Positions 1 through 8,934 of a DNA stretch of 62,232 nt are shown piece after piece. How positions within the stretch are numbered: the first letter of the stretch is position 1; every line of letters starts with the position of its first letter. The notes beneath the pieces are model-generated. The model ran no database searches. It had not been told where the DNA came from and was given only the letters and a program-made list of their open reading frames with translations. A program made the translations under genes and the position numbers. Source of the DNA: an uncultured Hyphomicrobiales bacterium (GTDB lineage Bacteria > Pseudomonadota > Alphaproteobacteria > Rhizobiales > Beijerinckiaceae); assembly GCA_903861645.1 (NCBI GenBank), contig CAIOVE010000017.1, positions 1 to 62,232 on the forward strand, written 5' to 3'.

Positions 1-1
1 C

Positions 2-139
2 ATCGAGCGATGCTTCAACAAACTCAAGAATGCCCGGCGCTTCGCGACGAGATACGACAAGCTCGCCGAAACGTTCGGAGGCTTCGTTCAAATCGCCTGC
101 ATCCGGCTATGGATGCGCTACTTTGTCAACGAGACCTAG
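2..139 (+). mobile_element. IS5-family transposase, C-terminal fragment
   Basis: An open frame enters from the left edge and ends in TAG at 137-139. It encodes 45 residues including ERCFNKLKNARRFATRYDK, which matches the conserved end of DDE transposases of the IS5 family (IS427-like group), where the Glu of the triad lies in a Y/E-R-x-F-x-x-L-K context. The rest of the element lies outside the window, so I cannot tell whether the copy is intact. The right inverted repeat should fall shortly after 140 but I could not fix it. Confidence 0.8.
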
Positions 140-327
140 GGAATTTTTGAGTAAGCCGCTGTTTTTATGCCGGAAACGCTGAAAATGTTGGCCGCTTGTC
201 GACTATTTGATCAAGTCGTCATCTTGCGTGTCGCGAGCCGGCGGTAATTGCACGTTGGACAATCCGTGGCATAAGTTTGGCGAAATATGGACAAGCCGAC
301 GGGGGAGTCGCGCTTCGGAGGTCGAAC

Positions 328-1662
328 ATGAAATTCATTCCGCTGAGATCAATCCTGCTTTCCAGCGTTTGCGTTTTCGCCATGGGCGCGGGCTCGGCCT
401 TCGCTGGCGCGTTCGGCTTGCATGAACAGAGCGCCGAGGCGCTCGGCGCGGCCTTCGCGGGCGTGTCGGCCGGCGCCGGCGGTTTGTCGTCGATGTTCTG
501 GAACCCGGCCACGCTCACGCAGAGCCCCGGAATTCAGACGTCCACCACGCTGTCGGCGATCGTTCCCTATGCGTCCGACACCTATATCGCCAGCACGCTG
601 CCGGGCAACGGCGCGCGTCCCTCGCCGGGCGCCGTCCTCAACACGCCCGTGGCGCTGCCCGCGTCATATGCGAGCTATCAGGTCAATGACCAGCTCTGGG
701 CCGGTATTTCCGTCAACACGCCATTCGGCCTGAGCACGAAGAACGCCTATGGTTCGGCGGCCGGGCCCTGGGGCCTGACGACGACCATCTTTACCGCCGA
801 CATCACGCCGGAACTCGCCTACAAGATCAACAACTGGATCTCCGTCGGCGTCGGCCTCCAGATCATGTACATGGAAGCCCGCGAGACCAGCGCCGCTGTC
901 GTCGTTCCGGCTTCGGCGACTCCGCCCGTCAATGTTCTCAAGGGCAACAGCTGGGGCGTCGGTTTCACCGCGGGCGTGACCCTCACCCCGATCGAGGGCA
1001 CGGAAATCGGCCTGGGCTACCGTTCGCAGGTGCGTCAGGGCCTCAAGGGAACCGTCGCCGGCAACACGCCGTTTCCCGGCCTAATTCCCTTCACCGCGCA
1101 GGTTTCCGCGCCCATCACCTTGCCCGACACGGTCAACCTTGGCCTGCGTCAGCGCATTACGCCGCAATTCACCTTGCTGGCCGGCATAGAGTGGACGAAC
1201 TGGAGCCGCGTGCAGTCGCTGTCAGTCACCTCGACGGCCGTCGCCACGCCTGTTCCGCTGCCGGCTGGCACGCTGCTGTACTTCCAGAATCTCGCCTACC
1301 GCGACGGCTGGATGTATTCGCTCGGCGGCGAATACAAGTGGGATCAGAACCTGACCCTGCGCGCCGGCGCCGCCTATGAAGTCTCGCCGATCACCAACAC
1401 CAATCGCGACGTCCGCCTGCTGGATTCCGATCGCATCTGGCTGTCGCTGGGCGCGAGCTACAAGGTTTCCTCCAAGCTCAAGCTCGACGTTTCCTACGCG
1501 CATATCTTCTACGCGTCTGGCACGATCGCCATTCCGGCCGCCGCCGCGCCTGGACTGCCGTTTTCCTACAACGGCTCGATATCGGCTCATGGCGACGTGA
1601 TTTCGGTTGGTCTGACCTACCGTTGGGACGAGCCCAAGGGCGCCGTTGTCGCCAAGTACTGA
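328..1662 (+). CDS. FadL/OmpP1/TodX-family outer membrane transport protein
   Basis: A 444-residue outer-membrane beta-barrel channel for hydrophobic compounds; TodX/XylN relatives bring in aromatic hydrocarbons and FadL brings in fatty acids. The ATG at 328 follows a GGAG at 317 and opens a clear signal peptide ending near AFAGAFG. The mature N-terminus (GAFGLHEQSAEALGAAFAG) is the family hallmark, an N-terminal plug region rich in small residues, followed by N-P-A-T and then alternating beta-strand sequence to an aromatic-containing C-terminus. An earlier in-frame ATG at 277 would add 17 uncleaved residues and lacks a ribosome site. A weak sigma70-like pair (TTGCAC at 248, ATAAGT at 271) lies upstream. 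In this catabolic setting it is a good candidate for aromatic entry, which is inference. Confidence 0.9.
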   Translation: MKFIPLRSILLSSVCVFAMGAGSAFAGAFGLHEQSAEALGAAFAGVSAGAGGLSSMFWNPATLTQSPGIQTSTTLSAIVPYASDTYIASTLPGNGARPSPGAVLNTPVALPASYASYQVNDQLWAGISVNTPFGLSTKNAYGSAAGPWGLTTTIFTADITPELAYKINNWISVGVGLQIMYMEARETSAAVVVPASATPPVNVLKGNSWGVGFTAGVTLTPIEGTEIGLGYRSQVRQGLKGTVAGNTPFPGLIPFTAQVSAPITLPDTVNLGLRQRITPQFTLLAGIEWTNWSRVQSLSVTSTAVATPVPLPAGTLLYFQNLAYRDGWMYSLGGEYKWDQNLTLRAGAAYEVSPITNTNRDVRLLDSDRIWLSLGASYKVSSKLKLDVSYAHIFYASGTIAIPAAAAPGLPFSYNGSISAHGDVISVGLTYRWDEPKGAVVAKY

Positions 1663-1704
1663 TTGACGAGGATATTCCGAACCGTTTGGCTGGGGGGCCG
1701 ACGG

Positions 1705-1740
1705 AAAAGGCCGGACGCGAGTCCGGCCTTTTATTTTTTC
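1705..1740 (+). terminator. Rho-independent terminator after the FadL gene
   Basis: A perfect 12-bp stem (1705-1716 with 1721-1732) closes a GCGA tetraloop and is followed by a T-rich run. It lies between two convergent genes. The minus-strand reading also ends in four T residues, so it can serve phaC as well. Confidence 0.9.
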
Positions 1741-1761
1741 AACGCGGTGTCGATCGACGGA

Positions 1762-3774
1762 TCAGGCCTTCACGAGCACGTATTCGCCGGGCGCGTCGCA
1801 GAGGGCTTTTAACTTGCCCGCGCCTGGCTCGCGGGCCGGGACTCTTTCCGGCGCCTGGGCGACGATCCACGCGATCCAGTCCAGCCACCATGTACCTGGA
1901 TGCTCCGTCGCCGCCGCGACCCAGTCCTCGAAGACGCCGGCTGGTCGGTCGCCGGTCCAATATTGATATTTCGGTTTGCCCGCCGGATTGACGACGCCAG
2001 CGATATGGCCGGACCCGCTCATCACATAGCGCATCTCGCCGCCAAACAGTTTCGCGCCGTTGAATACGGACTTGGCTGGCGCGATATGGTCTTCCCGCGC
2101 GGCGAGATTGTAGATCGGCAGGGTCACTTTCGACAGGTCTAGCTTTTCGCCGAGCAGTTCCAGCCTGCCGCGCGACAGGTTGTTTTCCAGATAGCAGTTG
2201 CGCAGATAAAACGAGTGATTGGCTTTCGGCATGCGGGTGGAATCCGAGTTCCACACCAGCAGATCGAAGGGCGGCGGCTCCACGCCCTTCATGTAGTTGT
2301 TGACGAAATAGCTCCAGATCAGGTCATTCGGACGCAGCAGGTTGAAGGCGCTGGCCATGCTCGCGCCTTCGAGATAGCCGTGCTCCTGCATCGAGGCTTC
2401 AATCGACTTGATGCGTTCGGCGTCGACGAAATGCTTGAGGTCGCCGGGGTCGGTGAAGTCGACTTGCGTCGTCAGCAACGTCGCGCTCGACAGGCGGTCA
2501 TCGCCCTTCGCGGCCATGTAGCAAAGCGTGATCGCCAGCAGCGTGCCGCCGACGCAATAGCCGATCGCGGTCGCCTGACGCTCGCCCGTAGCCTGTTCGA
2601 TCGCGTCGAGCGCGGCGAGAATGCCCTCGGTCATGTAGGCGTCGAAGCCCTTTTCCGCCTGTCGTTCGTCCGGGTTCACCCATGACATGACGAAAACAGT
2701 AAGCCCCTGCGCGACGCACCACCGGATGAAGCTTTTCTCCGGGTTGAGGTCGAGCACGTAGAATTTGTTGATCCACGGCGGCACGATCAGCAGCGGCCGC
2801 TTGTAAACCTGTGGCGTCGTCGGCGCGTATTGAATGAGCTCGAACAGATCGTTGCGGAAAACGACCTTGCCGGGCGTCGTGGCCATGTTTTCGCCGAGCT
2901 TGAATCTGGAGCCATCGCCCTGACGGATTTTGAGGCGGCCATGTCCGGCCTCGATATCCTCTGCCAGCATGTGCATGCCACGCACGAGATTCTCGCCGTT
3001 TTCGCGCAGCGTCGTGCGCAGCAACTCGGGATTGGTCGCCAGAAAATTCGAGGGCGAGATCGCGCCGGCGATCTGGCGCAGATAAAATCGGGCGCGCTCG
3101 CGCGTCGCGGGGTCGACGCTATCGGCGTGGTCGACCAGTTGGTTGGCCCAGTTGGTCGTCAGCGCGTAGGCCTGTCGGAGAAAATCAAAAAACGGGTTCT
3201 CGCGCCATTCCTTGTCGGCGAAGCGCTTGTCGCTCGGGTCATAGGGCACGACTTCCGGCGCGGGCTCGCCGGTGAAGCGGCGCAGCGTCGAGCCCCAGAG
3301 CTCGATGAAATTCGTGGCGATGCCGGATTGGGCTCGAATGGTGCGTTCCGGGTCCGCCAGCCAGAATTCGGCGATCTTGCCGAGCGTCTTGGCGGCGTCG
3401 CCGAGATTGTCCGCCGTCTCGTGGTCGACCTTGCCTTCCTCGATGGGCCGCAGATAGGCGCTCATGGCGCGCCCGCCTTCCTCGACCAGCCGGGCGAGAT
3501 TTACGGACAGGGCCTCGAAATCGGGCAGGGGAATTTTGCCCTCGTCGACGGGCGACGCGGGCGGCGCCTTGGCGCTGGCCGCCGCCGGCGCCGCCACCGC
3601 GGGCACGATCGAGCGAGCCTCGATGACCTCGGGCGCGGAGGGCTTGGCGGGCAGTTTGGCGCGCGTCTTCGCGCTCGCGCGACTGGATGTCGCCGAGGTC
3701 TTGCGCTTGGGAGCCTTGCTGGCGGGCTTGGCGGCGCTTAGGGCCTGTTCCGGCAATGGTTTCTTCGGGGCCAT
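1762..3774 (-). CDS. phaC: Class I poly(3-hydroxyalkanoate) synthase PhaC
   Basis: Polymerises 3-hydroxyacyl-CoA into polyhydroxyalkanoate at the surface of storage granules. The alpha/beta-hydrolase core has the synthase version of the lipase box, GYCVGG, with catalytic Cys at about residue 407; the Asp (EDHIAP, about 562) and the His (GSGHIAG, about 590) complete the triad. The protein is about 670 residues, longer than the usual 560-600, because of a Lys/Ala/Pro-rich N-terminal tail of about 75 residues. I chose ATG 3774 (GGA six bases upstream) over ATG 3822, which would add 16 residues and has a worse ribosome site. No phaA, phaB or phasin gene is nearby. It transcribes towards the FadL terminator. 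Confidence 0.95.
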   Translation of the reverse strand: MAPKKPLPEQALSAAKPASKAPKRKTSATSSRASAKTRAKLPAKPSAPEVIEARSIVPAVAAPAAASAKAPPASPVDEGKIPLPDFEALSVNLARLVEEGGRAMSAYLRPIEEGKVDHETADNLGDAAKTLGKIAEFWLADPERTIRAQSGIATNFIELWGSTLRRFTGEPAPEVVPYDPSDKRFADKEWRENPFFDFLRQAYALTTNWANQLVDHADSVDPATRERARFYLRQIAGAISPSNFLATNPELLRTTLRENGENLVRGMHMLAEDIEAGHGRLKIRQGDGSRFKLGENMATTPGKVVFRNDLFELIQYAPTTPQVYKRPLLIVPPWINKFYVLDLNPEKSFIRWCVAQGLTVFVMSWVNPDERQAEKGFDAYMTEGILAALDAIEQATGERQATAIGYCVGGTLLAITLCYMAAKGDDRLSSATLLTTQVDFTDPGDLKHFVDAERIKSIEASMQEHGYLEGASMASAFNLLRPNDLIWSYFVNNYMKGVEPPPFDLLVWNSDSTRMPKANHSFYLRNCYLENNLSRGRLELLGEKLDLSKVTLPIYNLAAREDHIAPAKSVFNGAKLFGGEMRYVMSGSGHIAGVVNPAGKPKYQYWTGDRPAGVFEDWVAAATEHPGTWWLDWIAWIVAQAPERVPAREPGAGKLKALCDAPGEYVLVKA

Positions 3775-3911
3775 GAAAATTCCAATCGCGCGCGGATGGT
3801 CCACGCGTCCCTTTTCCGACATAATAGATTTCTATTCCACCGGGATGAAATGATCCGATGGGCGAATACGGGGTTGTTTGATCCCCGGCGCTATTGACGG
3901 TTTGATGACAT

Positions 3912-4400
3912 ATGACGCGTTCGACGAACAGGGCCTTCGCCATATTTGGCGCCACCGTGGTGGCGCTTCTGCTCGCCGTGCCGGCTGCCTCCGCGCAGGC
4001 CTCGGGCGGTGGCGCATCGCCTTCGCCCGTTGACGCCATCGCCAATGGCTTGAAGTTGACCACGACGCCGCGCGAGCCCGAGGATTTTGTGCGTAAAACG
4101 CGCGGGCCCCAGGATTCGCTCGGATATGTGCCTGTTGTCGGCGAGCGCCGGGAACCCGCCAAGCGTCTGATGACGGGCGACGAAATCCGCGCGCGCGAGG
4201 CGGAACTGGATGCGGTTCGCGCGCGCCATGACGCCAGCGCTCGCCGTCGCCCGGCCGCCGGCCCCTTCCGTTCCGCCGCCCCGCCGGTTGTCGCGCGCAA
4301 GGAAACACCCGCGACAAAGTGCCTGATCACCTGCGGCGTCGCCTCGACGGTCGCCACCCGCGTGACATCGGCGGTCGCGCCCGCCGCGACCACGCCCTGA
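3912..4400 (+). CDS. Exported protein of unknown function
   Basis: A 162-residue protein with a clear signal peptide (basic start, hydrophobic core, cleavage after ASAQA). The mature part is rich in Ala, Pro and Arg and low in hydrophobic residues. It contains an acidic/basic stretch (EIRAREAELDAVRARHD) that could form a short helix, and two Cys near the C-terminus. I do not recognise a family. It diverges from phaC and precedes the aminotransferase gene by 63 bases. The composition fits a small periplasmic protein; a function cannot be read from sequence. Confidence 0.65.
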   Translation: MTRSTNRAFAIFGATVVALLLAVPAASAQASGGGASPSPVDAIANGLKLTTTPREPEDFVRKTRGPQDSLGYVPVVGERREPAKRLMTGDEIRAREAELDAVRARHDASARRRPAAGPFRSAAPPVVARKETPATKCLITCGVASTVATRVTSAVAPAATTP

Positions 4401-4463
4401 GCCTTCCACGTTGGACCGCTATCGGCGAATGGGCTAGGATTCGCTAAAACAAGGAATGAATCG

Positions 4464-5669
4464 ATGAGCGACTTTCATCGCGTCAAGCGCCTGCCTCCCT
4501 ATGTCTTCGAGCAGGTCAATCGGCTGAAGGCGCAAGCGCGCGCTGGCGGCGCCGATATCGTCGATCTCGGCATGGGCAATCCAGATTTGCCGGCCCCCGC
4601 CCATGTGATCGCCAAGCTCGTCGAGACGGCGGGCAAGCCGCGCACGGACCGTTATTCGGCTTCCAAGGGCATCGCGGGCCTGCGTCGCGCGCAGGCGTCC
4701 TATTACGAGCGTCGATTTGGCGTGAAGCTCAATCCCGACACGCAGGTCGTGGCGACGCTGGGCTCCAAGGAAGGCTTCGCCAACATGGCGCAGGCGATCA
4801 CCGCGCCGGGCGATGTCGTCATCGTGCCAAACCCGTCCTATCCGATTCACGCGTTCGGGTTTCTGATCGCCGGCGGGGCCATCCGCTCCGTCAACGCCGA
4901 CCCGACGCCGGAGTTCTTCACCCATCTCGAACGCGCCGTCGTGCACTCGATCCCCAAGCCGATCGCGGTTGTCGTTTGTTATCCCTCGAACCCCACCGCG
5001 AATGTCGCGAGCCTCGACTTCTACAAGGATCTCGTGGCCTTCGCGAAGAAACACGAGATTTTCATTCTGTCCGATCTCGCCTACGCAGAGGTCTATTTCG
5101 ACGACAATCCGCCGCCCTCCGTGTTACAGGTGCCCGGCGCCAACGACGTGACGGTGGAGTTCACGTCCATGTCGAAGACCTACTCGATGGCGGGTTGGCG
5201 CATCGGTTTCGCGGTGGGCAACGAGCGGCTGTTGTCCGCGCTGGCGCGCGTGAAGTCCTATCTCGATTACGGCGCCTATACGCCCATTCAGGTCGCCGCC
5301 GCCGCGGCGCTGAATGGTCCGGATGATTGCATCAACGAGATGCGCGCCATCTACAAGAAGCGGCGCGACGTGCTGGTCGAAAGCTTCGCGCAGGCCGGGT
5401 GGGAAATTCCCGCGCCGCGGGCGACCATGTTCGCCTGGGTGCCTCTGCCCGAGAAGTTCAAGCACCTCGGCAGTCTCGAGTTCTCGAAACTGATGATCGA
5501 GAAGGCGGATGTCGCGGTATCGCCGGGCATCGGCTTTGGCGAATTTGGCGACGAATACGTGCGCCTCGCCATCGTCGAGAACGAGCAGCGCATACGACAG
5601 GCCGCGCGCGGCGTGCGTAGGTTTTTCGACAGCGCGGATCAAATCCTGCACAACGTCGTGCGTCTCTAG
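4464..5669 (+). CDS. Class I/II aminotransferase (AlaC / LL-DAP aminotransferase-like)
   Basis: A 401-residue fold-type I PLP enzyme. The PLP lysine is K238 in SMSKTYSMAGWRIGF, the phosphate-binding Arg follows at 246, and the Asp that pairs with the pyridine nitrogen lies in LSDLAY. The N-terminal DLGMGNPDLP and the central CYPSNPTAN are typical of the AlaC/YfdZ glutamate-pyruvate aminotransferase group, which is close to LL-diaminopimelate aminotransferase. It is cytosolic. It stands alone between an exported unknown and a run of binding-protein genes, so context does not fix the amino acid used. Confidence 0.88.
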   Translation: MSDFHRVKRLPPYVFEQVNRLKAQARAGGADIVDLGMGNPDLPAPAHVIAKLVETAGKPRTDRYSASKGIAGLRRAQASYYERRFGVKLNPDTQVVATLGSKEGFANMAQAITAPGDVVIVPNPSYPIHAFGFLIAGGAIRSVNADPTPEFFTHLERAVVHSIPKPIAVVVCYPSNPTANVASLDFYKDLVAFAKKHEIFILSDLAYAEVYFDDNPPPSVLQVPGANDVTVEFTSMSKTYSMAGWRIGFAVGNERLLSALARVKSYLDYGAYTPIQVAAAAALNGPDDCINEMRAIYKKRRDVLVESFAQAGWEIPAPRATMFAWVPLPEKFKHLGSLEFSKLMIEKADVAVSPGIGFGEFGDEYVRLAIVENEQRIRQAARGVRRFFDSADQILHNVVRL

Positions 5670-5746
5670 GCGTCGCGCTGGCGCGTCGGCGCGAATATGG
5701 TAGTTTCCCCGACGCTCGCGACACATTCGCGGGCCCGGGAGGAAGC

Positions 5747-6793
5747 ATGAATACGTCGCGCGCCGCTTGCATCGCCGCTTTGGCCGGTATGGCCGTTCTT
5801 GGCGCGGAATCGCGCGTGAACGCGCAGACGACCGCCGCCGATTTCTACAAGGGCAAGTCGATCACCATTCTGGTCGGTTCCTCCGCCGGCGGCGGTTATG
5901 ACACCTGGGCGCGCTTGATCGCGCGCTACATGAGCAAGCACACGCCGGGCAATCCGAACTTCCTGGTTTCCAACATGCCCGGCGCCGGCAGTAACCTGGC
6001 GGCCAATTACATCTACAATGTCGCGCCGAAGGACGGCACGTTTGTGGGCGCCATTTACGGCGGCGCGCCGCTTGAACCGCTGATCGGCAAGACGCCGGTC
6101 AAGCACGATCCCTCGAAGACACAATATCTCGGCAGCGCCAACGACGATGTTTACGTCTGCGTCGCGCGCAAGGACGCGGCCGTGCAAAAGTTCGCGGATC
6201 TCATGACGAAGGAACTCGTGGTCGGCGCGAGCAATTCCAGCTCGACCGCGGATTTCCCGGCGGTCCTCAACGCGACTCTCGGCACGAAGTTCAAACTGGT
6301 ACTGGGCTATCCCGGAAGCCGCGAAATTTCGCTCGCAGCCGACAAGCAGGAAGTCAACGGCGCCTGCGGACTGGCGTGGCCATCCGTGTCCGTCACGAAC
6401 CCCGGCTGGTTCGGGCCAAACGGGACCATGCGTGTTCTCGCGCAGACCCATGTGAAGGGCCATCCCGACCTCAACAAGGAGGGCGTGCCCAACGCCATGT
6501 CCTTCGCCAAGACCGACGAGGAGCGTCAGGCGCTGGAACTGTTCTTCTCGCAGGAGGTTTTCGGTCGGCCCTACGTGCTCGCGCCGGAAGTGCCTCGGGA
6601 TCGCGTCGAGGCGCTACAAAAGGCCTTCATGGAAACGCTCGCCGATCCCGAGCTTCTGGCCGACGCCAAAAGGGCGAATTTCGATGTGAATCCGGTTTCG
6701 GGGCCGGATGTCGCCGCGTTGATCGCCAAGGCCTATGCCGCGCCGAAGTCCGTCGTCGAGCGGGTCAAGAAGGCGCTCGACACGGCTTACTAA
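5747..6793 (+). CDS. Bug/TctC-type periplasmic substrate-binding protein
   Basis: A 348-residue secreted protein. A signal peptide ending near VNAQT is followed by the Bug-family opening FYKGKSITILVGSSAGGGYD and the PGAGS loop that contacts a carboxylate of the ligand. Bug proteins feed tripartite tricarboxylate transporters (TctAB) or act as sensors, and bind organic acids, amides or aromatic acids. GGAGG at 5738-5742 sets the start. It is followed 15 bases later by a close paralogue (6809), a tandem duplication. No TctA or TctB gene is in the window. Confidence 0.88.
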   Translation: MNTSRAACIAALAGMAVLGAESRVNAQTTAADFYKGKSITILVGSSAGGGYDTWARLIARYMSKHTPGNPNFLVSNMPGAGSNLAANYIYNVAPKDGTFVGAIYGGAPLEPLIGKTPVKHDPSKTQYLGSANDDVYVCVARKDAAVQKFADLMTKELVVGASNSSSTADFPAVLNATLGTKFKLVLGYPGSREISLAADKQEVNGACGLAWPSVSVTNPGWFGPNGTMRVLAQTHVKGHPDLNKEGVPNAMSFAKTDEERQALELFFSQEVFGRPYVLAPEVPRDRVEALQKAFMETLADPELLADAKRANFDVNPVSGPDVAALIAKAYAAPKSVVERVKKALDTAY

Positions 6794-6808
6794 AACGGGA
6801 GAGCGGCA

Positions 6809-7852
6809 ATGAACGCGGCCTTGCGCTCGCTTCGCTCGTTCGTAATCGCCGCCATCGCGCTCGCGCCCATGGCGGCGCGCGCGCAGAACGCGGTGGCGCA
6901 ATTCTACAAGGGCAAGACGGTCACCATCGTCGTCGGCACGACGGCGGGTGGCGGCTATGACACTTACGCGCGCTTTATCGCGCGTTTCATGCCAAGGCAC
7001 ATTCCCGGCAATCCCGCCGTCGTCGTCGCCAACATGCCCGGCGCCGGCAGCAATCAGGCCGCGCAGCATATTTTCCACACCGCGCCCAAGGATGGCACAT
7101 GGATCGGTTCCATTTTCGCGGGCGCCGTTCTTGAGCCGTTGATCGGCACGACCTCGGTTCATCACGACCCCAGCAAGTTCCAGTATCTCGGTAGCGCGAA
7201 TGACGATGTCTACGTCTGCCTCGCGCGCAAGGACGCGTCCGTGCAAAAGTTCGCCGATGTGCTCGAACAACCGCTGATCGTTGGCGCGGGCATGGCGGCG
7301 TCCAGCGCCGATTTCGCCTCCATGCTCAATCACGCGGTCGGCGCGAAATTCAAGATCGTGCTGGGCTATGCGGGATCGAGGCCGATCATGCTGGCCATGG
7401 AGAAGGGCGAGGTTCAGGGCGCCTGTGGTTTCGCCTGGCCCTCGATCAACGTCACCAATCCCAACTGGTTTGGTCCCGAGGGCATGATGCGCGTGCTCGT
7501 GCAGACCCATAACAAGGGCCATCCGCAATTGAACGCCATGGGCGTGCCGCTGGCGGGCTCCTTCGCGCATAACGAGGAAGAGCGCGCGATCATGGATCTC
7601 TATTTCAGCCACACGAGTTTTGGCCGCCCCTATCTCGTGGCGCCCGGCGTGCCGACGGAGCGCATCAACGCCCTGCGGGCCGCCTTCATGGAAACCATGA
7701 AAGACCCTGATTTTGTCGCCGAGGCCAGAAAAGCCGGACTCGATATCGACGCGGTCGATGGCGCGGAGGTGCAACGGCTGATCGCGCGGATATACGCGGC
7801 GCCGCCGGAATTGATCGCCAAGGTCAAGAAGGCGCTGCAACCGGACTTTTGA
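6809..7852 (+). CDS. Bug/TctC-type periplasmic substrate-binding protein (tandem paralogue)
   Basis: A 347-residue paralogue of the preceding gene, similar along its whole length (shared blocks include YLGSANDDVYVC and NMPGAGSN). It has its own signal peptide ending at AARAQ and its own ribosome site (GGGAG). The differences concentrate in the middle of the protein around the ligand pocket, so the two copies may bind different acids; this is inference. It is probably cotranscribed with the first copy. Confidence 0.88.
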   Translation: MNAALRSLRSFVIAAIALAPMAARAQNAVAQFYKGKTVTIVVGTTAGGGYDTYARFIARFMPRHIPGNPAVVVANMPGAGSNQAAQHIFHTAPKDGTWIGSIFAGAVLEPLIGTTSVHHDPSKFQYLGSANDDVYVCLARKDASVQKFADVLEQPLIVGAGMAASSADFASMLNHAVGAKFKIVLGYAGSRPIMLAMEKGEVQGACGFAWPSINVTNPNWFGPEGMMRVLVQTHNKGHPQLNAMGVPLAGSFAHNEEERAIMDLYFSHTSFGRPYLVAPGVPTERINALRAAFMETMKDPDFVAEARKAGLDIDAVDGAEVQRLIARIYAAPPELIAKVKKALQPDF

Positions 7853-7951
7853 AAGTCGCGCCGCGCGGCTGGCGTTATACGCCCGCGGCGCTACATTGAG
7901 ATGATTGAAATTCGCTGTTTCATGCGAACAATGTTTCGGGAGGACTGACCC

Positions 7952-8923
7952 ATGGGCGTTTCGCGCGCGTCTCGCTTAACAAGCTTGCTGGCTGGTTGCC
8001 TGATGTTGGCCGTCGCGCCGGCGCGGGCGCAGGAGTCCTATCCGGACCGACCCATTCACGTCGTGATCGGCTTCGCCGCCGGCGCGGGCGCCGACATTCT
8101 GACGCGTTATATCGCGCACAAGCTCGAGGAACTCAGCGGTCAACCCGTCATTGTCGACAATCGTCCGGGCGCGAGTGGTAACATCGCCATCCGCTTCGCC
8201 GCCGCGGCGCCGCCCGATGGCTACACGCTCATGTTCAATGCTAATTCCGGCATGGTCGGCTCGAAATTCCTGTTCAAGGAATTGCCCTTCGACACGCTGA
8301 AGGATTTCAAGCCGATCGCCACCTTCGCGCAGATCGGCTTCATGCTGGTCGTCGCGCCCAACTCGCCGTTGAAAACGGTGGAGGATCTGACGGCCTACCT
8401 CAAGAAGAAGCAGGACAATATCTTCGGCTACACCAACCCAACGGGGCTCATGTCCGCCGAACTCTACAAGCAACTGACAGGCGCGCCGGCGAAGTCCGTT
8501 TCCTACAAGACAACGGCGGACGCCATGCGCGATCTTCAGGCGGGACAACTTGATTTCATGTTCATGGATGGCACCTTCGCCGCCGGGCAGGTGCGTCAGG
8601 GGCAACTGAAGGCGCTTGCGGTCATCACCAGCGCCCGCGTGGCGACCGTGCCCGACGTGCCGACCATGCAGGAGGCGGGTCTGGCCTATGATTTCGCCCC
8701 GTGGTGGGCCGCTTGGGCGCCGAGCGGCACGCCGCAACCCATACTCGACAAACTGGAGAAATGGATTCTCCAGATCGACGAGATGCCCGACACGCCGAAG
8801 TTTCTCGAAACCATCGGATCGGTAGGCCAGCACGACGACCAGAAGGCCGTGATGAAGCGCTTCATCGCCGAGTTCGACAAATGGCCGCCGCTGGTCAAGG
8901 CGGCGGGCATCGTGCCGGAATAG
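7952..8923 (+). CDS. Bug/TctC-type periplasmic substrate-binding protein
   Basis: A 323-residue protein with a signal peptide (cleavage near ARAQE) and the classical Bug start SYPDRPIHVVIGFAAGAGAD, then DNRPGASG, one of the two ligand-gripping loops. The length is standard. It belongs to a different Bug subgroup from the two upstream genes, being closer to those beginning YPxRPI. It has its own GGGAGGA ribosome site, and a 99-base gap separates it from the pair upstream. Confidence 0.88.
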   Translation: MGVSRASRLTSLLAGCLMLAVAPARAQESYPDRPIHVVIGFAAGAGADILTRYIAHKLEELSGQPVIVDNRPGASGNIAIRFAAAAPPDGYTLMFNANSGMVGSKFLFKELPFDTLKDFKPIATFAQIGFMLVVAPNSPLKTVEDLTAYLKKKQDNIFGYTNPTGLMSAELYKQLTGAPAKSVSYKTTADAMRDLQAGQLDFMFMDGTFAAGQVRQGQLKALAVITSARVATVPDVPTMQEAGLAYDFAPWWAAWAPSGTPQPILDKLEKWILQIDEMPDTPKFLETIGSVGQHDDQKAVMKRFIAEFDKWPPLVKAAGIVPE

Positions 8924-8934
8924 TTCGGGGATCG

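Noticed and set aside
248-276. Sigma70-like promoter (TTGCAC, 17 bases, ATAAGT) before the FadL gene
   Set aside because: Matches are weak and GC-rich alphaproteobacterial promoters are degenerate; noted in the gene entry but not called as a feature.
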